A stretch of DNA of 64,000 bases, from contig PMSN01000012.1 of assembly GCA_003167555.1 (NCBI GenBank), positions 1 to 64,000 of the forward strand, written 5' to 3'. Under the pieces are notes generated by a model. The model was not told the DNA's origin. It searched no databases and worked only from the letters and a program-made list of their open reading frames with translations. The DNA is from Spartobacteria bacterium. Its GTDB lineage: Bacteria > Verrucomicrobiota > Verrucomicrobiia > Chthoniobacterales > UBA10450. How positions within the stretch are numbered: the stretch's first letter is position 1; every line of letters starts with the position of its first letter. A program made the position numbers and the translations under genes. Positions 27,100-36,935 of the stretch are shown here, piece by piece.

Positions 27100-28313
27100 G
27101 GCTTGGCGCTACTTTCAAAGTTGCCGGACGCGCCTTGCGCAAGAATAAACTCCGTTCCGTTCTCACCGCCCTCGGCATCATTATCGGTGTCGGCGCCGTC
27201 ATCGCGATGGTCAGCATCGGTAACGGCGCGAAAGCGCAGGTCCAGGCGCAAATCGCAAGCCTTGGTCAAAACATTCTCCAGGTCTTTTCCGGCAGCGTCA
27301 CCGCGAGCGGTATTCGCACCGGATTCGGTGGCGCCGGCACTTTGAAGATCGAAGACGCCGAGGCAATCCGCCGTGAAGTCCCGGGTGTCGCCGCCGTCAG
27401 CGAAGAAGTTGCCTCGACTGCGCAGGTCGCCGCGGGAAATCAAAACTGGTTCACGCGTATTCTCGGTGAATCCGCCGAATACTTCGACATCCGGCAATGG
27501 CCCCTCGCCGATGGCGCGTCTTATTCATCACAGGACGTGCGTAGCGCGAACAAGGTCTGCGTCATTGGACACACCACCGCCTACAACATCTACGGCGACG
27601 AAGATCCTGTCGGCCAGGTTCTTCGTATCAAGGGCGTCCCATTCGTCGTCACCGGCGTGCTGACGCAGAAAGGATTCAGCCTTCAGGGCACCGACCAGGA
27701 CGACGTCGTCATCATGCCCTTTACCAGCGCGATGAAACGCGTCGCCGGCGGCACCACCTTGCGCAACATCAACGTCCAGATCGCCTCCGAGGATCAAATC
27801 GAGTCCGCGCAGCAACAGATCGTGTCCCTCCTTCGCCAGCGTCACAATATCCGTTCCGGTCGCGATGACGATTTCACCGTGCGCAACCAGCAAGAAGTCG
27901 CCGACACCGCCAACGCTACTGCCGACGTCATGACTGGTCTTCTCTTTGCCGTCGCTTGCGTTTCGCTCGTCGTCGGCGGCATCGGCATCATGAATATCAT
28001 GCTCGTCAGCGTTACGGAGCGCACCCGCGAGATTGGGGTTCGCCTGGCCGTCGGCGCGCATGGCCGAGACATTCTCACTCAATTCCTCATTGAAGCCGTC
28101 GTCTTGAGCGCCATGGGCGGCGTCATCGGCATTGTGGCCGGTATCGTTGCCTCGAAAGTCATCTCGATGGTCAAAAACTGGCCGACCGTCATTTCTCCAC
28201 TCTGGATGCTGATCGCATTTCTCGTCAGCGCGGCCGTCGGCATCTTCTTCGGGTTCTATCCGGCGCGGGAAGCTTCACGACTCGATCCGATTGACGCGTT
28301 GCGCTACGAATAG
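27096..28313 (+). CDS. MacB-type ABC transporter permease (FtsX-like)
   Basis: KLRSVLTALGIIIGVGAVIAMVSIGNGAKAQVQAQI; GGIGIMNIMLVSVTERTREIGVRLAVGA; GFYPAREASRLDPIDALRYE*. Confidence 0.95.
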   Translation: MRLGATFKVAGRALRKNKLRSVLTALGIIIGVGAVIAMVSIGNGAKAQVQAQIASLGQNILQVFSGSVTASGIRTGFGGAGTLKIEDAEAIRREVPGVAAVSEEVASTAQVAAGNQNWFTRILGESAEYFDIRQWPLADGASYSSQDVRSANKVCVIGHTTAYNIYGDEDPVGQVLRIKGVPFVVTGVLTQKGFSLQGTDQDDVVIMPFTSAMKRVAGGTTLRNINVQIASEDQIESAQQQIVSLLRQRHNIRSGRDDDFTVRNQQEVADTANATADVMTGLLFAVACVSLVVGGIGIMNIMLVSVTERTREIGVRLAVGAHGRDILTQFLIEAVVLSAMGGVIGIVAGIVASKVISMVKNWPTVISPLWMLIAFLVSAAVGIFFGFYPAREASRLDPIDALRYE

Positions 28314-28397
28314 TCATCCCGAACGCAGTCGAGGGATCCCGAATTGTAAGCTTTAAGGTTAGTTCGCGGGATCCCTCGACTACGCTCGGGATGACTA
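28311..28397. repeat. Dispersed palindromic repeat, TAGTCATCCCGA variant, copy B; carries both convergent stop codons
   Basis: tagtcatcccgaacgcagtcgagggatcccg ... cgcgggatccctcgactacgctcgggatgacta. Confidence 0.95.
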
Positions 28398-29528
28398 CGA
28401 CCTCGGAATGCGGATGCGCTTCGAGGGGACCCACTCGTCCCATTTCGAGTCGTAATCGGTGTAGTGGATGAGATGAATTCCGGCCTTCGCTTGCAAGACC
28501 GTGGCGGGATACCAACGCTTCTTCCAGACGACTTCCACCTCCGAGCCGGCGGCGTACTGCGTTGGCTTGATCGGTTTCAAGTCCTCCGGCGCGACCCACG
28601 CATCTTCGTCCTCTTCGTAACCAATGAAGTGGATTTTGAATTTGTCGTCGCGCGCTTCCACGATCCGGCACGTGTACCAATCGCCGTGTTGGTCCTTGGC
28701 CTTGGCGCGCTCGCCGATTCGCGGATGAGCGAGCGGCTTCGCGTGCGCCAAAATCATTTCTTCGTCGAACCCTTTCGTCGTCGCGAAAGTGGAGAGCTGT
28801 TCTTCCGCCTGGCTCATGTCGGCTTCCACGTGGGCGGCGAATTCCCGCAACGTGATCGCGCCATCGTGGTTGAGATCGACGTAAGCCGCGCCGCGGAGCG
28901 AATCGAGCAGTGCTTCGGTAAACGTCCAGTGCTCGGTCGAAGATTCGCTCGCGGCCGACGCGGTCACGCAGGCGTAAGCGGGGCCATCTTTCTGTTTCGT
29001 CAGCGCGACTGCTGCCTGACCTGAGTAACAGCAATCAATAAACCACAGGACCCGCGCGCATTTGCTGTTGTTCTTGATCGTGTCGGGAATCGAATTGACC
29101 GACCAGCCGGGCACCTCGTCGTCGCCCGCGTCGTAGGAAGCGAGATAAACATCGTCGCGCTTCTCCGATTCGTAGCCGTGCCCGGCGTAGTAGACGATCA
29201 GGAGATCGTTCGGCCCCAGCTTTTTCAGCTGCGTCTTAAAGGCCGCATCGATGTGTTGTTGCGTGGCCTGTTTGTCTTGCAGATAAGCGATCTGCGTTTC
29301 CGGCACTCCGCTTTTCTTGAAGAAATCAACGAGTGCGGCGTCGCGGCGATTTTTCACCGGGAAGGAACCAAATGTTTCTTTGTGTTTCCAGCTCAACGCG
29401 CCCACGACGAAGAGCCAGGTTTTCGCCGGTTGCCAGCCGAGACCGGTCGCGGGCGCTGCGGAGGAAGCAGCGAACTGGAGCGCTAGAAAAATGATGGAGC
29501 AGAGAGCGACGCGCATTTTCATCGGCAT
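28395..29528 (-). CDS. Secreted caspase-family (C14) protease with EF-hand and C-terminal Tudor/chromo-barrel-like domains
   Basis: Signal MPMKMRVALCSIIFLALQFAASSAA; YYAGHGYES and WFIDCCYSGQ (His/Cys dyad); DLNHDGAITLREF; DQHGDWYTCRIVEARDDKFKIHFIGYEEDEDAWVAPEDLKPI and VEVVWKKRWYPATVLQAKAGIHLIHYTDYDSKWDEWVPSKRIR. Confidence 0.9.
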   Translation of the reverse strand: MPMKMRVALCSIIFLALQFAASSAAPATGLGWQPAKTWLFVVGALSWKHKETFGSFPVKNRRDAALVDFFKKSGVPETQIAYLQDKQATQQHIDAAFKTQLKKLGPNDLLIVYYAGHGYESEKRDDVYLASYDAGDDEVPGWSVNSIPDTIKNNSKCARVLWFIDCCYSGQAAVALTKQKDGPAYACVTASAASESSTEHWTFTEALLDSLRGAAYVDLNHDGAITLREFAAHVEADMSQAEEQLSTFATTKGFDEEMILAHAKPLAHPRIGERAKAKDQHGDWYTCRIVEARDDKFKIHFIGYEEDEDAWVAPEDLKPIKPTQYAAGSEVEVVWKKRWYPATVLQAKAGIHLIHYTDYDSKWDEWVPSKRIRIPRS

Positions 29529-29598
29529 TATCTTTGTGACTTCGGTGCGCGAATGTCCAACAAAGTTGACCTTGGCTTGCTGAGGACGACCCTCAAGA

Positions 29599-29967
29599 AT
29601 GGAACAGCCCAATCGTTTTCAAAAACTCGTCGCCGCCGCGAAACAGAACATCACGGAGATCTCCGCCGCCGACGCGAAGAAACAAGCAGAAGCGGGCGAG
29701 GCGATTCTGATCGATGTGCGCGAAGAGGACGATTGGAGAGATGGCCACGCGGAAGGGGCGAAGCATCTCAGCCGTGGCGTCATCGAAATGGAAATCGAGG
29801 ACGCTGCTCCCGATTTGAAGAAGCCGATCATTTGCTATTGCGGTGGCGGGAGCCGCTCCGCGCTCGCCGCGGAGAGCCTGCAAAAAATGGGCTACGAGAA
29901 TGTGCGGTCGCTCGCCGGGGGATTCCGCGCGTGGAAGGAAGCGCGGCTGCCGAGCACGACCGAATAG
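29599..29967 (+). CDS. Rhodanese-like domain protein
   Basis: AILIDVREEDDWRDGHAEGAKHLSRG, PIICYCGGGSRSALAAESLQKMGYENVRSLAGGFRAWKEA. Confidence 0.93.
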   Translation: MEQPNRFQKLVAAAKQNITEISAADAKKQAEAGEAILIDVREEDDWRDGHAEGAKHLSRGVIEMEIEDAAPDLKKPIICYCGGGSRSALAAESLQKMGYENVRSLAGGFRAWKEARLPSTTE

Positions 29968-29985
29968 TTTGGACGCGTCAATCGC

Positions 29986-30151
29986 TGTCATCCCGAAGCG
30001 CGCAGACGCTGAGGGACCTCGCAACTGCAAATTGCGCTTCCTTGAGCCTTCGGAAGAGCCACATCGAAAAGACCGCATCGCAATTTCTGCTTTGTCGTGA
30101 CGCACCATGCTATTGGGAGGTCCCTCGCCGTCTTCGCGGCTCGGGATGACA
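29986..30151. repeat. Dispersed palindromic repeat, TGTCATCCCGAG family, copy C
   Basis: tgtcatcccgaagcgcgcagacgctgagggacctc ... gaggtccctcgccgtcttcgcggctcgggatgaca. Confidence 0.9.
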
Positions 30152-30172
30152 TGTATTCGCGTGCGTATCGCA

Positions 30173-30973
30173 TCACCCGCCCACCGCCTGATAATGCCCG
30201 AGCCCGCGCTTCCACATGAAGCGCGCAGCTGCCCAAGTTAACCACACCCAGCCGGCTTGAATGGCCAGCGCCTGCGCCATGTCCGCGCCGCGCAGGCGTT
30301 CCATGAAGATCGCGATCGGGCAAAATAGCTCGTAATAAAACGGCAGCCATTTCATCACCGCCTGGATCCCCGCGGGCATGATGTCGACCGGAAACATCTG
30401 GCCGCCGAGAAAATATTCGAACGAGTAAACGATGAAGACGATCGTGGAAATTTCCAGGATCCAGAAGGCCATCATCGCAAGGCTGTAGGTGATGAAGAAT
30501 TGCATCAGCGCCGCCATCACGAGCGAGAGCAGCGCGCAAACGTAGGTGAGAACGCTGGAGGGCAGCGCCAGGTACGCGCGGAAATAAAATAAGATCACGG
30601 CGACCGGCAGCACGGTCACCGCGGTGAAAACCAGGCGGCCGCTCAGGAAAATACTGAACCGATACGCGAGGTAGTTGACCGGCTTGGTCAGGAAGGAATT
30701 GATCTGGCCCTCGCGAATGTCGGAGGCGATCTGCCATTCGTCTTCGGTCGGCGTGACGAGGTTCGAGACGATGATCGTGAGCAGATAATAATAAATCATC
30801 GAGCCGTAGTCGTAGCCGTGCATGCCGCCTCCCGGCTCTCGAAAAACCGCGCGCCAGAGAAAGACCGTGCCCGCGAGCGGAATCAATCCGAAGACAGCGC
30901 GCAGGAAATAATTCCAGCGGTAAACGAAAGTGTTCTGGAGCCCGAGATTGAAGACGGTGATGTATTTCCTCAC
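30173..30973 (-). CDS. ABC-2 family transporter permease (DUF990-type), paralogous to 23932..24726
   Basis: MRKYITVFNLGLQNTFVYRWNYFLRAVFGLIPLAGTVFLWRAVF...IREGQINSFLTKPVNYLAYRFS. Confidence 0.85.
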   Translation of the reverse strand: MRKYITVFNLGLQNTFVYRWNYFLRAVFGLIPLAGTVFLWRAVFREPGGGMHGYDYGSMIYYYLLTIIVSNLVTPTEDEWQIASDIREGQINSFLTKPVNYLAYRFSIFLSGRLVFTAVTVLPVAVILFYFRAYLALPSSVLTYVCALLSLVMAALMQFFITYSLAMMAFWILEISTIVFIVYSFEYFLGGQMFPVDIMPAGIQAVMKWLPFYYELFCPIAIFMERLRGADMAQALAIQAGWVWLTWAAARFMWKRGLGHYQAVGG

Positions 30974-31602
30974 GGCGCGGCTCCTTCGACGCGCTCGAGT
31001 TTACGGAGCGCGCGATTGTGAAGATGGGAAAAAAACACAAGCGCGCAAACCGCTCCGATCAATGCCATGAGCATGTCAGCCTGCGTGTCCCAGACATCGC
31101 CCTGGCTGCCGATAAAATCGTTCGCGGCCGTGCCGCTCATCGTGGCGGCGAGCCATTCGAGCAATTCGTAGGAAGCGCTGATCGCCAGACAAATCGAAAG
31201 AACAAGAAACGGAAGCCATTTTTCCTGAGCCAGGATGTTGAGACGAAGGAACAACTCGCGCGCGATGATCGCCGGCACAAATCCCTGGAGAAAATGGCCG
31301 AACCGATCGTACTCGTTGCGCTGCCAGCCGAAGATGGGGCGCAGCCAATCGAATGCGGGCACGCGCGCGTAGGTGTAATGCCCGCCCACGCAGAGAACGC
31401 AGATGTGGAGAGCGATGAGCGTGTAGACCAAGCTCGTGAATTGAAATCGGCGGTAGGTCGTGAGCAGGACCAGGATGCCAACGAGACCAGGCGCGACTTC
31501 GAGCCACCAGGTAAAACGATCGTAAGGCCGCCAGCCCGACCAACCCAAAACCACGGCGACGAGGCAGAGAAGCGCGAAATGAAAACGGCGCGCGTTCCTC
31601 AT
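30970..31602 (-). CDS. DUF2238 (YjdF-like) membrane protein
   Basis: CVGGHYTYARVPAFDWL...RNEYDRFGHFLQGFVPAIIARELFLR...SASYELLEWLAA...QGDVWDTQADMLMALIGA. Confidence 0.88.
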   Translation of the reverse strand: MRNARRFHFALLCLVAVVLGWSGWRPYDRFTWWLEVAPGLVGILVLLTTYRRFQFTSLVYTLIALHICVLCVGGHYTYARVPAFDWLRPIFGWQRNEYDRFGHFLQGFVPAIIARELFLRLNILAQEKWLPFLVLSICLAISASYELLEWLAATMSGTAANDFIGSQGDVWDTQADMLMALIGAVCALVFFSHLHNRALRKLERVEGAAP

Positions 31603-32516
31603 GCTTGTTTCGCGGAAGCCGCATGCGCGAGTTCCACCGCGAGATTGATCGCGGCGATCATACTGTCGGGGCGCGCGATGTCCTGGCCGGCGATTGCGAA
31701 GGCAGTGCCGTGATCCGGGCTGGTCCGCGGGAACGGAAGTCCCAGAGTCACATTCACGCCTTGATGGAAAGCATGCAGCTTTAGCGGAATGAGGCCTTGA
31801 TCGTGGTACATGCAGAGCACTGCGTCCCAGTCGCCATCGGCGGCATGATGAAACACGGTGTCGGGGGAGAAAGGTCCGGCAAAGATGCTGTGCGACGCGC
31901 AATTTTCTCGAAGCTGCGCGATGGCCGGCGCGATGATTTCAATTTCTTCCCGACCGAGCGCGCCGGATTCGCCCGCGTGTGGATTGAAGCCGGCGACGGC
32001 GATCCGCGGTCTTTGAATGCGGCGGCGACGCAGAAAATCCTCGAGCAATAAACCGACGCGCACGATTTCGTCCTTGCTCAAAACGGCAGCGACTTCACGG
32101 AGCGGCAAGTGAGTCGTGACGAGCGCCACGGTCAATTGCCCGCCCGTGAGAAGCATCGCAAAATTCTGCACGCCACAGCGGTCCGCAAAGAACTCGGTCT
32201 GGCCCGGAAATTTGAAACCGATTTCATACATGCGCGCCTTATGGATCGGTCCGGTCACGATGCCATCGATTTCACCGCGCCGTGCGCGGGCGACGCCTTC
32301 CTCCAAAGCTTCCAGCGCGGCGCGCGCCGTCTCCGAGGTCGGTTGGCCTAACGAGCAGTTAACCGGCCGGCCGATCACTGAGTATTCGGCCGTATCGGGG
32401 ATTTGTCCCGAAGCGAGCGCGGCGCGGACGATTTCCGGACCGATGCCGGCAGGATCGCCAAGGGTGATGCCGATGCGTTTCAAAATAGCGCGAGCTTCCA
32501 GCTTGCGTTCTAGCAC
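31599..32516 (-). CDS. pdxA: 4-hydroxythreonine-4-phosphate dehydrogenase PdxA
   Basis: RIGITLGDPAGIGPEIVRAAL, TGPIHKARM, GQTEFFADRCG, NPHAGESGALGREE, MYHDQGLIPLKLHAF, TSPDHGTAFAIAG; a start at TTG 32483 (MKRIGITLGDPAG) is plausible. Confidence 0.94.
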   Translation of the reverse strand: MLERKLEARAILKRIGITLGDPAGIGPEIVRAALASGQIPDTAEYSVIGRPVNCSLGQPTSETARAALEALEEGVARARRGEIDGIVTGPIHKARMYEIGFKFPGQTEFFADRCGVQNFAMLLTGGQLTVALVTTHLPLREVAAVLSKDEIVRVGLLLEDFLRRRRIQRPRIAVAGFNPHAGESGALGREEIEIIAPAIAQLRENCASHSIFAGPFSPDTVFHHAADGDWDAVLCMYHDQGLIPLKLHAFHQGVNVTLGLPFPRTSPDHGTAFAIAGQDIARPDSMIAAINLAVELAHAASAKQA

Positions 32517-32540
32517 AATCGCAAGCTGGAAGCTCGCGCT
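32487..32540. repeat. Palindromic repeat with 21-bp perfect inverted arms (AGCGCGAGCTTCCAGCTTGCG)
   Basis: agcgcgagcttccagcttgcg ttctagcacaat cgcaagctggaagctcgcgct in the surA-like/pdxA junction. Confidence 0.92.
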
Positions 32541-32546
32541 CCTCCG

Positions 32547-33527
32547 TTAAAAGATGCGGATGTAAGCCTTCTGTCGCAGGCCGGCCAGCCAGAGTTCCTG
32601 CTGCCGTTGCGAATCTTCCTGGAGCAATTTCTTCTCGATCTCCGGCCGCATCTTTGCGAGCGTGGGCGTGTCTCCGCCGCGTTTCTCGTCCACTTTCAGG
32701 ATGTAATAATTTGGCCCCACCTCGATGACGTGGCTGACCCGTCCCGGCGGCAAATTAAACGCGACCTTCTCCAGCGGCGCGGCCAGGGTCTTGCGCTCGA
32801 TCCAGCCCCAATCGCCCCCACTATCGCGGGTCGCGTCTTCCGAGTACATTTGCGCCATCCGATCGAAGGGCGCGCCGTCCGCGAGCTTGCCGAGAATTTC
32901 CTCCGCGATCGCTTTTTGCGCCGCTGAATTTCCCTCCGCCGCGCGGGTGGGGATCATGATCATGCGCAGCTTCACCTGTTCCTTCACCGTGAATTCCGAC
33001 CGGTGCTGGTCGTAATACTCCTTCACTTTCGTCGGGGAAATAATCGTGTTCATTTTCACGTTCTTGCCCCGCATGGCCTGGACGATGATCTTCTCCATCT
33101 CCATCTTCTTGAATTCAGTCAGCGAAAAATTCTGGGCCTGAAGGGTCTTGATAAAGGCGTTGCGATCGCCGCCGAAGTCGTCGCGGATGATATCGCTGAC
33201 GTGCTCATCCACGAAATGCTCCGGGATCTCATACTTTTCCTTGCGGAACGATTGCACGATCAATTGGCGGTCGATCAAATCCTTCAGCGCGGCCTCGCGA
33301 GCCGCCTTGATCTGTTTCGCGAGCTCTTCGCCCTTGAATTGCGAGAGCAGCAATCTTTCCCGCGGCGCCGACAATGCCCGGACCTGTGAGTAGGTAATCA
33401 CGTCTCCGTTTACGATCGCCGCGATTCCGTCGATGACCCGGCTCTCCTCGGCGAGCGCGCCCTGGCAGAGGGGCGAAAACGGCAGCACGGACGCCGCGAG
33501 CAATGAGATGAATAAGCGACGACCCAT
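32547..33527 (-). CDS. SurA/PpiC-type peptidylprolyl isomerase
   Basis: Signal peptide; VIDGIAAIVNGDVITYSQV; PFDRMAQMYSEDATRDSGGDWGWIERKTLAAPLEKVAFNLPPGRVSHVIEVGPNYYILKVDEKR. Confidence 0.92.
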   Translation of the reverse strand: MGRRLFISLLAASVLPFSPLCQGALAEESRVIDGIAAIVNGDVITYSQVRALSAPRERLLLSQFKGEELAKQIKAAREAALKDLIDRQLIVQSFRKEKYEIPEHFVDEHVSDIIRDDFGGDRNAFIKTLQAQNFSLTEFKKMEMEKIIVQAMRGKNVKMNTIISPTKVKEYYDQHRSEFTVKEQVKLRMIMIPTRAAEGNSAAQKAIAEEILGKLADGAPFDRMAQMYSEDATRDSGGDWGWIERKTLAAPLEKVAFNLPPGRVSHVIEVGPNYYILKVDEKRGGDTPTLAKMRPEIEKKLLQEDSQRQQELWLAGLRQKAYIRIF

Positions 33528-33532
33528 GCGAT

Positions 33533-36500
33533 TTAGATTTTCTTGATCAATTCCAAAACCTCCGCGAGCTGGCGATCGATTCTACCAGTACTTATGCGAG
33601 GGAATTTTCCTCCCACAAGTATAAAATCGCCGCGCCGCGTAAGCATCAGCTTTTCCTCGCGCACCTCCACTCGGGTGACGCCGGCCTTGGCCGCGGCGAG
33701 CTTGACTTCGGTGAGAGTGAGCAAATTGTCAACCGCCGGAGGAAACTTTCCGAACCGATCGCGCCAATCTTTCCGGAGCCGGTCCCACTGCTCGCGCGTC
33801 GTAATTTCCGCCAGATGCCGGTAGGCCTGGATGCGTAGCGCGGGATCGGCGATGTAATTCGTCGGAATGAACGCGGGCACCCGCGCCTCGGGGCCGCGTT
33901 GCACGAACTCCGCTTCATTGGTCGCGACGAAATCGAGCCGGACTTCAACTTCGAGGCGGGTCCGCGATTTTTCTCCCTTCAATTGGGCGACGGCCTGGCG
34001 CAGTAATTGACAATAGAGATCGAACCCGACCGCCATAATGTGCCCGCTTTGGGCGGTGCCGAGGATGCTGCCGGCGCCGCGGATTTCGAGATCGCGCATG
34101 GCGATGCGGAAACCGGCGCCTAACGAGCTGTATTGTTTGATCGCGTTGATCCGTTTCCGCGCGGCGCCCACCGTCATCATCTCGCGCGGAAGAAGCAGAT
34201 ACGCGTAAGCTTTGTGCTCCGCGCGTCCCACGCGCCCGCGCAACTGGTAAAGATCCGCGAGGCCGAACCGGTCCGCGCGGTCGATGACGATGGTGTTCGC
34301 GTTCGGAATATCGAGGCCGCTCTCGATGATGGTGGTGCAAACGAGGACGTCGATTTTTCCCGCGACGAAACGCGCCATGACGGATTCCAGTTCGTCCGAA
34401 TCCATCTGGCCATGGCCAAACTCGACCCGCGCCTGCGGACAAAGCTCGACGATCCGGTCCCGCACTTTCTCAATCGACTGGACCCGATTGTGCAAGAAAT
34501 AAACCTGGCCCTGCCGCTCGAGCTCGCGGTTGATGGCGTCGCGAATGATCCGCTCATCGTAACCGCACACGACGGTCTCAACGGGCAGGCGATTGAGCGG
34601 CGGCGTCTCGATCGTGGACATGTCTTTCACGCCCACGAGCGAGAGATAAAGCGTGCGCGGGATGGGCGTGGCCGAGAGCGTGAGCACATCCACGAGCTTG
34701 AAAAGTTCCTTGAACTTTTCTTTGTGCAGGACGCCGAAGCGCTGCTCTTCGTCGATCACGACCAGGCCGAGGTCCTTGAAAATGACGTCGCCGGAAATGA
34801 GCCGATGCGTGCCGATGACGATGTCGACGCCGCCGTCGCGCAGGAGTTGGATGACTTTGCGCTGCTCGGCATGCGAACGGAAGCGGCTGAGCATCTCGAT
34901 CCGGACCGGGTAATCGAGCATGCGCTGCCGGAACGTTTCGAAATGCTGCTGCGCGAGGACCGTCGTCGGGGCGAGGACGGCCACCTGTTTTCCTTCCATG
35001 ACGGCTTTGAAGGCGGCGCGAATGGCAACTTCCGTTTTGCCGAAGCCGACGTCGCCGCAAATCAGCCGGTCCATCGAGCGCGGCAGCTCCATGTCGCGCT
35101 TGGTCGCGGCGATGGCGGTGAGCTGGTCGGGCGTTTCGCGAAAAGGAAACGAATGCTCGAACTCGCTTTGCCATTTTGTGTCGGGGCCAAAGGCGTGGCC
35201 GAGCTGGGTCTCGCGTTCGGCCTGGACGGCCAGCATCTTGCCGGCGTAATCAAAAATCGAGGCCACCGCGTTTTTTTTCGCGCGCGCCCATTTTGCGTCC
35301 GCGAGCGAACTGAGCGGCGGCGATTTTTTCCCGACGCCGACATAGCGCGAAACGAGATAGGCCTGTTCGAGCGGAACGTAGAGCCGCGAGTCGTTCGCGA
35401 ATTCGAGCACGAGCGCTTCCTGCATCTCGCCGTTCGGCGAAGGCACGCGTGCGAGCTGAAGAAAACGGCCGACGCCATGTTCGAGATGAATGACGAGGTC
35501 GCCTTCATTGAGTTCGCTGAAGTCGATTTGGGCGCGGTTGCGGCTGAGCTTCTCCGCGCGTTGCAAGCGCCGCCGGCCGTGCGCCGGATATCGGCCGAAC
35601 AGCTCCGCGGCGGAAAGGACGACGAGCTTTCCATCCGGAAAAACGAAACCGCGCGGAAGGGTACCCTCGAGAAGTTCGATCCCTTCCAGATCAGCCTCTC
35701 CCATAATTTCGCGGAAGCGTTCGATTTCGCCCTCCGTCTGGAAATAAATGACGATGCGAAATGCCCCCGCGCGCCAATCCCGCAAACGCGCGGAGAACTG
35801 CGCGCGTTTGGCCTCGACCAACATGAAGTCGCCGACGGCAAAATCTCCGATGTCGCAGTTGTCGAACGCGCCGCCGAAATCCTCGGGTTCATCGCCGCCG
35901 AGCCAGCCTTCGCCGAGCAAAACATCGGCGGCGTCGCGCTCCTCGGGTTCAATCGCGACGCGCAGGTGATCGGGCGCGACGTAATCGCGGACGGTTCCCG
36001 TTTGTTCTTCCGCGGCGGCGAGCAGGATTTCGACGCTCTGCAAATTCCGCACCGATGTTTGCGTATCGACGTCGAACTCGCGGAGCGATTCGATGTCGTC
36101 ACCGAAGAACTCCGCGCGCACGGGGCGGACGGCCTGCCAGGAAAACAAATCGAGAATTCCACCGCGCACGGCGAACTGGCCGCGCGTTGTGACCTGCGCG
36201 ACGCGCTCATAGCCGGCGGTCACGAGCGTTTCGATGGTGTGTTCCATGGGTTCGTTCGCACCACGGCGCAGTGCCATCGCCGCCGAGCGCAACGCAGCCG
36301 GCTCGGGCGCCGCCTGGTCGAGCGCGGCGCGCGTCGCGATGATGAGGTGCGGGCCTTTCTCGCGCTGGACCCGGTTCAGGAGCGCGAGCCGTTCGGCCGC
36401 GAGCTCCGGATCGGGCAGAATATTTTCGACGGCCGCGAACTCCGCCTCCGGCAGGAAGAGCGCGTTTGGCATCCAGTTGAGCAGACTTTCGTAAAGCAGT

Positions 36501-36706
36501 TCCTGCGACCGGACATTCGGACATACGACCCAGAAAGTTTTGCGAATCTGGCCGGCGATTGCCGCGACAAGAAAAGCCTGCGCCGGTTCGGTCACATGCG
36601 AAAATGCGACCGGCCGCACGCCCTTTTCGATCGCGCGCAGTTTTTGCGAGATGGGTTCCGCTGCCGCTACAACTGCGGGCAGCGAATCGCTGGCTGAATC
36701 TTCCAC
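33533..36706 (-). CDS. mfd: Transcription-repair coupling factor Mfd
   Basis: [104 protein letters not shown]. Confidence 0.97.
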   Translation of the reverse strand: MEDSASDSLPAVVAAAEPISQKLRAIEKGVRPVAFSHVTEPAQAFLVAAIAGQIRKTFWVVCPNVRSQELLYESLLNWMPNALFLPEAEFAAVENILPDPELAAERLALLNRVQREKGPHLIIATRAALDQAAPEPAALRSAAMALRRGANEPMEHTIETLVTAGYERVAQVTTRGQFAVRGGILDLFSWQAVRPVRAEFFGDDIESLREFDVDTQTSVRNLQSVEILLAAAEEQTGTVRDYVAPDHLRVAIEPEERDAADVLLGEGWLGGDEPEDFGGAFDNCDIGDFAVGDFMLVEAKRAQFSARLRDWRAGAFRIVIYFQTEGEIERFREIMGEADLEGIELLEGTLPRGFVFPDGKLVVLSAAELFGRYPAHGRRRLQRAEKLSRNRAQIDFSELNEGDLVIHLEHGVGRFLQLARVPSPNGEMQEALVLEFANDSRLYVPLEQAYLVSRYVGVGKKSPPLSSLADAKWARAKKNAVASIFDYAGKMLAVQAERETQLGHAFGPDTKWQSEFEHSFPFRETPDQLTAIAATKRDMELPRSMDRLICGDVGFGKTEVAIRAAFKAVMEGKQVAVLAPTTVLAQQHFETFRQRMLDYPVRIEMLSRFRSHAEQRKVIQLLRDGGVDIVIGTHRLISGDVIFKDLGLVVIDEEQRFGVLHKEKFKELFKLVDVLTLSATPIPRTLYLSLVGVKDMSTIETPPLNRLPVETVVCGYDERIIRDAINRELERQGQVYFLHNRVQSIEKVRDRIVELCPQARVEFGHGQMDSDELESVMARFVAGKIDVLVCTTIIESGLDIPNANTIVIDRADRFGLADLYQLRGRVGRAEHKAYAYLLLPREMMTVGAARKRINAIKQYSSLGAGFRIAMRDLEIRGAGSILGTAQSGHIMAVGFDLYCQLLRQAVAQLKGEKSRTRLEVEVRLDFVATNEAEFVQRGPEARVPAFIPTNYIADPALRIQAYRHLAEITTREQWDRLRKDWRDRFGKFPPAVDNLLTLTEVKLAAAKAGVTRVEVREEKLMLTRRGDFILVGGKFPRISTGRIDRQLAEVLELIKKI

Positions 36707-36759
36707 CGGCCATGTTTCGCCGGATCGCGCCGAACTTCAATGCTTGTGGCCGATTACCG

Positions 36760-36918
36760 TGTCATCCCGAGGCGCGCCGACGCCGAGGGACCTCACAACA
36801 ACTCACGTGGCCGCTTCCGCGAAACACCGGTCGAGCACATTTTCGGCGCGACAAGGTGCAAGCAAATCTGCATTGCAACTGCGAGGTCCCTCGCCGTCTC
36901 TCGCGGCTCGGGATGACA
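36760..36918. repeat. Dispersed palindromic repeat, TGTCATCCCGAG family, copy D
   Basis: tgtcatcccgaggcgcgccgacgccgagggacctc ... gaggtccctcgccgtctctcgcggctcgggatgaca. Confidence 0.92.
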
Positions 36919-36935
36919 TCGTAAGCAACCGCGCG

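Noticed and set aside
34133-36697. 854-aa plus-strand ORF opposite mfd
   Set aside because: Antisense shadow of a GC-rich gene; the minus strand is unambiguously Mfd and the antisense protein has no recognisable motifs
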